This document shows positions 58,676 through 64,000 of a stretch of 64,000 nt of DNA, piece after piece. The notes beneath the pieces were generated by a model. It was not told the origin of the DNA. It did not search any database and was given only the letters and a program-made list of their open reading frames with translations. Position numbers and translations under genes: made by a program. Each line of letters begins with the position of its first letter. Positions within the stretch are counted from its first letter, which is position 1. Origin of the DNA: Histoplasma ohiense (lineage: Eukaryota > Ascomycota > Eurotiomycetes > Onygenales > Ajellomycetaceae); assembly GCA_017607445.1 (NCBI GenBank), contig JAEVHH010000003.1, positions 6,262,001-6,326,000 of the forward strand. The letters are read 5' to 3'.

Positions 58676-61600
58676 TCAAGCAGGGCGCCTTCTCAACCTC
58701 CGCCCTTGCACGAGCTGGTTCTCGAACTGTATCGACAGAAGCTCGTTTTCGCCACCCTCCATAATCATCCCCAGGCCATTCAACGTGGAGTTCCCCCTAC
58801 CTGTGACCTTTTGGGGCAATTTACTAGCTCCCGGAACAATATCAGACTTCGCCAGAGGTGACGAAGTAGAACGTCTCTTCGATGGAGGAGGAATGAGATC
58901 CTTACACGTGGTATCTCCTGAAATTTCATTCGGGCACGATCTGAATGATGACGCAAAATCTGTAGATTGGGTGAAAGAAGCACTAGAGAGCGGTTTCACG
59001 GCGACGTTTATATCGACCTCCCTAAGCCCCGCAGACGAGGAAGACGTTGGCTTGACGTTCATTTTGGTAAGGGGATTGTTGGACCCTACCTCGTTGCCGC
59101 CATCTTGGTAAACCATGGCTTTAGTGGGAGACTTAACTGGAGAGAGGAACAGACAATTAGAATGGATAGTGGGAGAAGCGTTGTTATCCGTTGAGTTTTC
59201 ATCCTGTTCCTCGATTCCCCTCATTCTCGCTATGAGGGTACCATGTGGCTCGGTTCGTGGGAGAGTAGATGGGTAATCATACTGCGTTTTCTCGGGCGTC
59301 TCTCCAGTTTTGGTATATTCTGTAAGTGACCTGGATTGGAAGTTCGATTGCAGCTCCTCAAGGGGTTTTCTAATATCTTCGGTGAGATTCCCAATTGGCT
59401 CCAGAATGGCTTCATTCTCATCGAGAACGTTATCCCGGAATGTTTTAGCTTGGATGCCAAATACATCCAGGTTTTGATGGATGCCCTGGTACGATTCGCG
59501 GATAGTACATGTCAGATTCTCTAAGGTGCGGATCCGTGCCTCGTGATGGATTTCATTTTGTGATCTTGCTCTCATGACGAAGGTATCCAAAGCTTGCATT
59601 TGTGTCGCAATTCCTTCCATCTGAGTGTTGACAATCCCCTCAGTCTCCCGATGTACCGCTCTTGCAGTTTCTTGGATTTTATTGTTTCGTGAATCAAAGT
59701 GCTGGTAGAGGTTAGTTTAAAACTCTAGGGCTTGGTGAGGTGCAGTGACGTACATTCCAATCATCATCAATTTTTCTCTGGATTGTTGACTCTGACGAAA
59801 GAACACCTGTGATAATTTTATCTTCTTGGAACTCCCACTCATCCATTTTCTCGCCGAATTTAGTGTCTGCCTCTTTCAGTATATCATGAGAAGCTTCCAT
59901 GTCCGAGCGGATACTGTTTACTTTGGCATCTAGTCGTTCCGACTGTGTCTTCGCTGATCTATCCAGTAGTATTTTTATTTCTGATAATAGTGCGGTACGC
60001 TCTGTTTCTGTTGCAGCTCGTTCTTCATCAAGGGTAGCTTGTAGCTTCAACATGGTTGCTTCATTTATTCCGGTTGCTCGGCTGTTCGCTTCGTGCAACT
60101 GGTGCCGAAGTCTGTGAATATCTTCTTTTTGCAAACGGAGGCTACTGACAAGTATATCAATGACAGACTTAAACTCTTCACCAAGGGATATGTACGAGGA
60201 ATGCAACTATGATTATTAGCGCCACTGTATAATCACTGGGAAAATATACGACTTACCTGACGGTGAAATCGCTCAAGCTCATTTATAACTTCCCCGGATA
60301 TCCGTTCAGCTGCGGCAGAAAGTCCCCTCAATCCTTCGCTAATTTTCTCTTGAACATCTTCCCGCAGAATTTTGATTTCTTCCAGGACTTCATTCATTTC
60401 ATTCCGACACTCGGTTGTTTGTTCCTTAGTTTCTATTTCTGCGCTCCCGAACAAAACTTCCGCCTGAGAAATAAACGAATGACCAGCATCGACACGACCT
60501 AGCTCTTGAGTGACAAAACTTTCCATTCTAGCGGATAAATCTTCTAGAAGTTTGGACTGCTGACTTTGGAACGCTGCTATCCGCTCGTCCACCATTCTCG
60601 AAACATTCAATACTTCCGAGGTAGATGACTGCCACGTTTTCCTATTCAAGGCGTGCAGATCTGACCGTCGTCGTAGCTTCGAGTGGAGCCCGTCAGCATC
60701 GGCAACCGACTTCCCCAAGGTAGATATCAAGCTGGTTCCGATGCTGTAGAGGTTTTGTTCGGTTTCCTGGTGAGCTTTTCGTAACATTGATTCTTCCTCC
60801 AAGCTCTCCTTCGTGTTTTTGAGCACAATATCTGTTTTCTCCAAGAGGTCCTCCGTCTGATCAAGTAAAAGCTTGGTGGATTCGTTATCCTTCTTTATGT
60901 TATTGAAATTGCTGGTTAAAGTAAACAGCTCTTGCACTTTATTCTTGAGGTTGGCTTCCATTGTTTCAATTTTTGCTCTTTGCTCTTCAATGAGGATGCG
61001 ACGAGACTCGCTTTCAATGGTCATTTCCTCATATGCTCCAGACGAAAGATATACGCCATTTCTTTGCCGCGTCGCGATTAGTTCACACTTCAATTTTTCA
61101 ATTTCTGTCGTGAATTCTCGCAGCATAGTTTTCTTGGATATAGTGGAGTTGATTTGGGGTTTATTGCGAATATTCTTTGCGCGGAATGCATAATCTAATG
61201 TTGAAATAGTTTCCTCCAGGTTGCTTCTTGCGGGAGATACCGTGGCTATAATACACGTTTTCGTACGGCCGCCTAAAGAATCTTGAAGCAGTCTCGTGAG
61301 CTTGGATTCCCTATTGAACGTCAGTGACAACCTCGAAGTGCATACTAATGGGAATCCAACCTGTATGGTATATGAGGGCCTCCATCTACTAGAGCATTAA
61401 TTACCCTTCCCAGAGTGAGCAAGCTCTTGTTGATCAAACCCGCCTCAGTGGCTCGCTTGTTTTCCGCGCCACTTCGCTGGATATTCTCACTTCCAGCCAA
61501 GTCCACCAAGTTAAGTTTCCCGCTGCTAATGTATTCTTCGCCCTTCTCTGTTTTTCGTTTTACGAACACAGTAATTGTAAACACCGTATGGCTTCGAGAG

Positions 61601-62528
61601 CTCAAGTCGTTGCATTTTGTAGCTGCTACTTGTCGTTTGTAGCTGCCCTCCTGAAGCAACTTGATGCCAGCAGAAGCAGAATGAATGTAAGTTTCACCCA
61701 TGCCCTGTACAATAGTGCCGTGATTGCCCTTCTTTGCGCCATCCTCATATATTTTCAGCTTTGTACCGTCCTCGGATGAAAGCAGATCTCGGAGTTCCTC
61801 GTTGTACAATTCGATAAATGAGCATTTGACAGAGCTTTCCATATCCTCAAGTTTCCTAAAAAGGGAATATAACACGCGTGGGATGATCCCAGCAGCATCT
61901 GATAATAAACCAAGAGTGTCCTCCATATCACCAGACATCGTGTAGGTTTTACCTGTTCCCGTTTGGCCGTAGGCAAATATAGTACAATTAAATCCTGAAA
62001 GCATCTAAAACTTCTGGTCAACTCTTGGGTTCGAGGTTACTTCTAGAAGCGCGCAAATAAAGGAAACCGTACCTCATTCAAAATTGGAGCCACGACATCC
62101 TCGTAGATAATTACCTGATCTGCGGCAGGGGAAAACACTTTGTCGAAGTGATATTCTTTGTTTCCCATCGCGTTTGGCCCCATGGACAATTCTAGAGTTG
62201 TTCCCTTGACCCCTGGAGTTGATACAACCACGCCACTGTTTTCCTTGACTTCTCTATCATTCCTACCCCGACACCGTACAACAACATGAATGTTTGTCCG
62301 CTCAGCCGGTTGGAGTTCGGATTCCCTTTCCTTTCGCTTCAGTCCCGTACTTGGTTGCACGCTGGGTGATCGAATAGAACGAGTGGTGTTTGCATTGGAA
62401 GGCCTTAGAGCAGTGGCTGGAGAGTCTGCTCGCTCACTAAGAATGGAGGCTCTAGTTCTCTGGGGTGGACGTGTCATGGCCTTCCGCAAGCCGCCCGCAG
62501 CGGCTTGGGAGCGTGTTGCTCCGGCCAT
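58676..62528 (-). CDS. bimC: kinesin-5 motor (BimC/Eg5 family)
   Basis: Five exons, 62528-62073, 62004-61361, 61310-60257, 60206-59754 and 59701-58676, give 1210 residues in agreeing phases. A basic N-terminal extension precedes the motor. The motor begins near residue 80 (NIHVVVRCRGRNDRE, the kinesin-5 form). It has the P-loop GQTGTGKT at residues 165-172, switch I SSRSHTVF, switch II DLAGSEN, and ends with KLTRLLQDSLGGRTKT and the TLDYAFRAKNI neck region. Long coiled coils follow, including the HFDSRNNKIQ element seen in fungal kinesin-5. Kinesin-5 tetramers slide antiparallel microtubules apart to build the bipolar spindle. Length fits Aspergillus BimC (about 1180). The second intron has a weak donor, GTTGGA. 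The gene is divergently arranged with the UPF0183 gene. Confidence 0.95.
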
Positions 62529-63061
62529 GTGGCACAGAGTAAAACTGTTAACTCAGCAAAATCTTGGTGAGGAAATGGGGAAGTGAGGCACGTCTGCAAA
62601 AGTCGTAGAATACCAGCTCACGAAATAGGTATCTATATAAATGCGCAATGAAAATAATAAATGATAGAGGCCGGAGAGCCGAGTGCGTCAAGAGCAGGAA
62701 GAGAGATACTGCCGTCATCGATATGGTTGTTTGGATGAGAACAGTTTGTTTCCCAATGCGGTAAAAGGTAAACAAGTTGTTAACTGGTGTCTTACTAACA
62801 CGGTCACACGTCACATGAACGCCAAGCCACGTGGATTGGATCATTCCGACCTCGGGAGCCGCATTTTGTCATGTCAAAGGGCATCCATGGAAACTATATA
62901 TATATCTCGATATATTTACACCAGAGGCGGCTGTCAAACGGCGAACTCATTTCTACTCCTGATTCTCCTACGCATGCTACACGGCGTTGCGTGAACGTCT
63001 TAATATACGAAAACGACGTAATATGACCGCCAAGCACCTATGACTTGGCTACCTCAGCATC
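62529..63061. promoter_or_regulatory. divergent upstream region of kinesin-5 and the UPF0183 gene
   Basis: A 533-base divergent promoter region. The only notable sequence is a short TATATATATC run near 62898-62910. No gene is seen. Confidence 0.4.
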
Positions 63062-64000
63062 ATGACCACCTCGAGAAATGCGACCCCGGCTCAGATCTTC
63101 CCCGGAAGGGGGATTGGGTTTCTAAGTACGGCTGGCTATTATAAGTATCGTTGTGTTAAGCCCGTGCTAACTGTTCCTTCTTCATTAGCTTTGGGAGCCT
63201 CTCTGCATCATACCATAACTCGCCTCAAAGCGCATCCCCATACTTACCCCTCCATTGACTTGTGCTACTCTTCGACCAATCCTATCCACTCCCCGATCCT
63301 TCTAAGCCTGCCAGAAAATGGCCTGCGACTACGATTTGATGGTCCGGATCAAAGACTTCGTCTGATAGAAGTGCTAGATTTCACTAAGATTCCTCTCACG
63401 TATAAATCACATGAGGTCCTCAAAGCCACTAAGCCTACAGAGCAACCACCACAGCTAGGGCCAAGTTTTCGTCATATTTACAACCGCATGTTTGGGCCAT
63501 CCTACCCAGGAGAATTCATTCCCGGTTCCTCAGGTTCAAAGTACGGAACCTATGTTCTTTCCTATCCCGGTATCGCCTTTTCATTTCCCTTGCTTCAGTC
63601 TGCGTGGTCCGAGCAATGCGATTTTGTATCTTTAATGTCGTCGGCGGCGGCATCTTCTGCTACTTCCATGGCTGTTTTCCAGGGATCATCGTGGGCGGAT
63701 GGCCGTTCTAATATGTTGACGCGACAACCCCAATATCCAAGATCAACTGCTCTTGCGGGGAAAAATCGAGAATCTGTCGCTGATGAAATAGAGGAGGTTA
63801 AAATCCATGGCGCAGGAAGGATTGAGTTTTTTCGCAGATCGGGGCCATCGATCTGGATTTCCCTCTCTGAGACCACACCACAAGACCTCGTCGCGGAATT
63901 TGGTCCTCCAGATGCTATTTACCGGAAAAACGATAGGCGTATCTCAATCCATGGGACCCAGACACTTGGTAACACGAACCTTAGACGAACAAGCCCTTCG
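63062..64000 (+). CDS. UPF0183 / PHAF1-like protein, 5' part
   Basis: Partial: the frame is open to the window end. Exon 1 is 63062-63125 and exon 2 starts at 63189, giving the first 292 residues. The join yields PGRGIGFLTLGASLHH, the conserved N-terminus of the UPF0183 family, followed by LKAHPHTYPSIDLCYSS. Further family blocks are LSLPENGLRLRFDGPDQRLR, FGPSYPGEF, KYGTYVLSYPGIAFSFPL and ISLSETTPQDLVAEFGPPD with YRKND. Human C16orf70/PHAF1 (MYTHO), in this family, binds phosphoinositides at phagophores during autophagy. The fungal role is unknown. A Ser/Ala-rich insertion at about residues 155-215 interrupts the conserved core. Other downstream introns may lie beyond the window. Confidence 0.88.
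   Translation, partial: MTTSRNATPAQIFPGRGIGFLSTAGYYKYRCVKPVLTVPSSLALGASLHHTITRLKAHPHTYPSIDLCYSSTNPIHSPILLSLPENGLRLRFDGPDQRLRLIEVLDFTKIPLTYKSHEVLKATKPTEQPPQLGPSFRHIYNRMFGPSYPGEFIPGSSGSKYGTYVLSYPGIAFSFPLLQSAWSEQCDFVSLMSSAAASSATSMAVFQGSSWADGRSNMLTRQPQYPRSTALAGKNRESVADEIEEVKIHGAGRIEFFRRSGPSIWISLSETTPQDLVAEFGPPDAIYRKNDRRISIHGTQTLGNTNLRRTSPS

Overview
The window reads as nuclear DNA of a filamentous ascomycete, most likely a Eurotiomycete and plausibly a member of the Onygenales. The grounds are short GT-AG introns of about 45-190 bases, T-rich flanks, typical Pezizomycotina versions of kinesin-5, Utp4, Nmd4 and the F-box/DUF7600 family, and a low gene density with decayed members of fungal families (ankyrin, APH kinase, metallophosphoesterase, pogo transposase). 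The genus is inferred, not shown. No tRNA, rRNA or CRISPR was found.

Layout. 0.4-8.1 kb is an ordinary gene block: a MOSC-domain protein (+), an F-box protein with five exons (-), and the WD40 ribosome-biogenesis factor Utp4 (-). 8.5-24.2 kb is mostly non-coding. It holds an unassigned pseudogene (8.56-9.64 kb), a broken metallophosphoesterase (10.5-11.3 kb) and about 11 kb where I see no credible gene. A G1 cyclin gene (24.2-25.6 kb) has a very long pyrimidine-rich upstream region. 25.6-30.8 kb is T-rich and repeat-bearing; a three-exon acyltransferase-3 membrane protein follows (30.8-32.5 kb).

34.6-39.3 kb is a gene graveyard: a broken acyl-protein thioesterase-like gene, a broken DUF6914-like gene, a truncated APH-like kinase and the tail of a pogo/Fot1-type transposase. 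A small two-exon gene for a 71-residue hydrophilic protein sits at 41.9-42.2 kb. Ankyrin-repeat and coiled fragments lie at 45.9-48.0 kb.

48.4-64 kb is gene-rich again: FKBP2 (+), a membrane-anchored cytochrome b5-domain protein (-), the PIN-domain NMD factor Nmd4 (-), a two-domain rhodanese (-), the APC/C RING subunit Apc11 (+), an uncharacterised fungal protein (+), kinesin-5/BimC (-) and the 5' part of a UPF0183/PHAF1-like gene (+) running off the window end. Two genes here serve mitosis (Apc11, BimC), but nothing suggests a functional cluster.

The most interesting observation is at FKBP2. One reading ends in KDEL. Splicing a 158-base intron whose donor lies just before that tail instead gives, in frame, a glycine-rich linker, a hydrophobic segment and a short basic tail. 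This suggests a choice between a soluble ER-retained and a membrane-anchored isomerase by alternative splicing or intron retention. Exon boundaries throughout were deduced by hand from splice motifs, reading phase and remembered family features; no transcript evidence was available.
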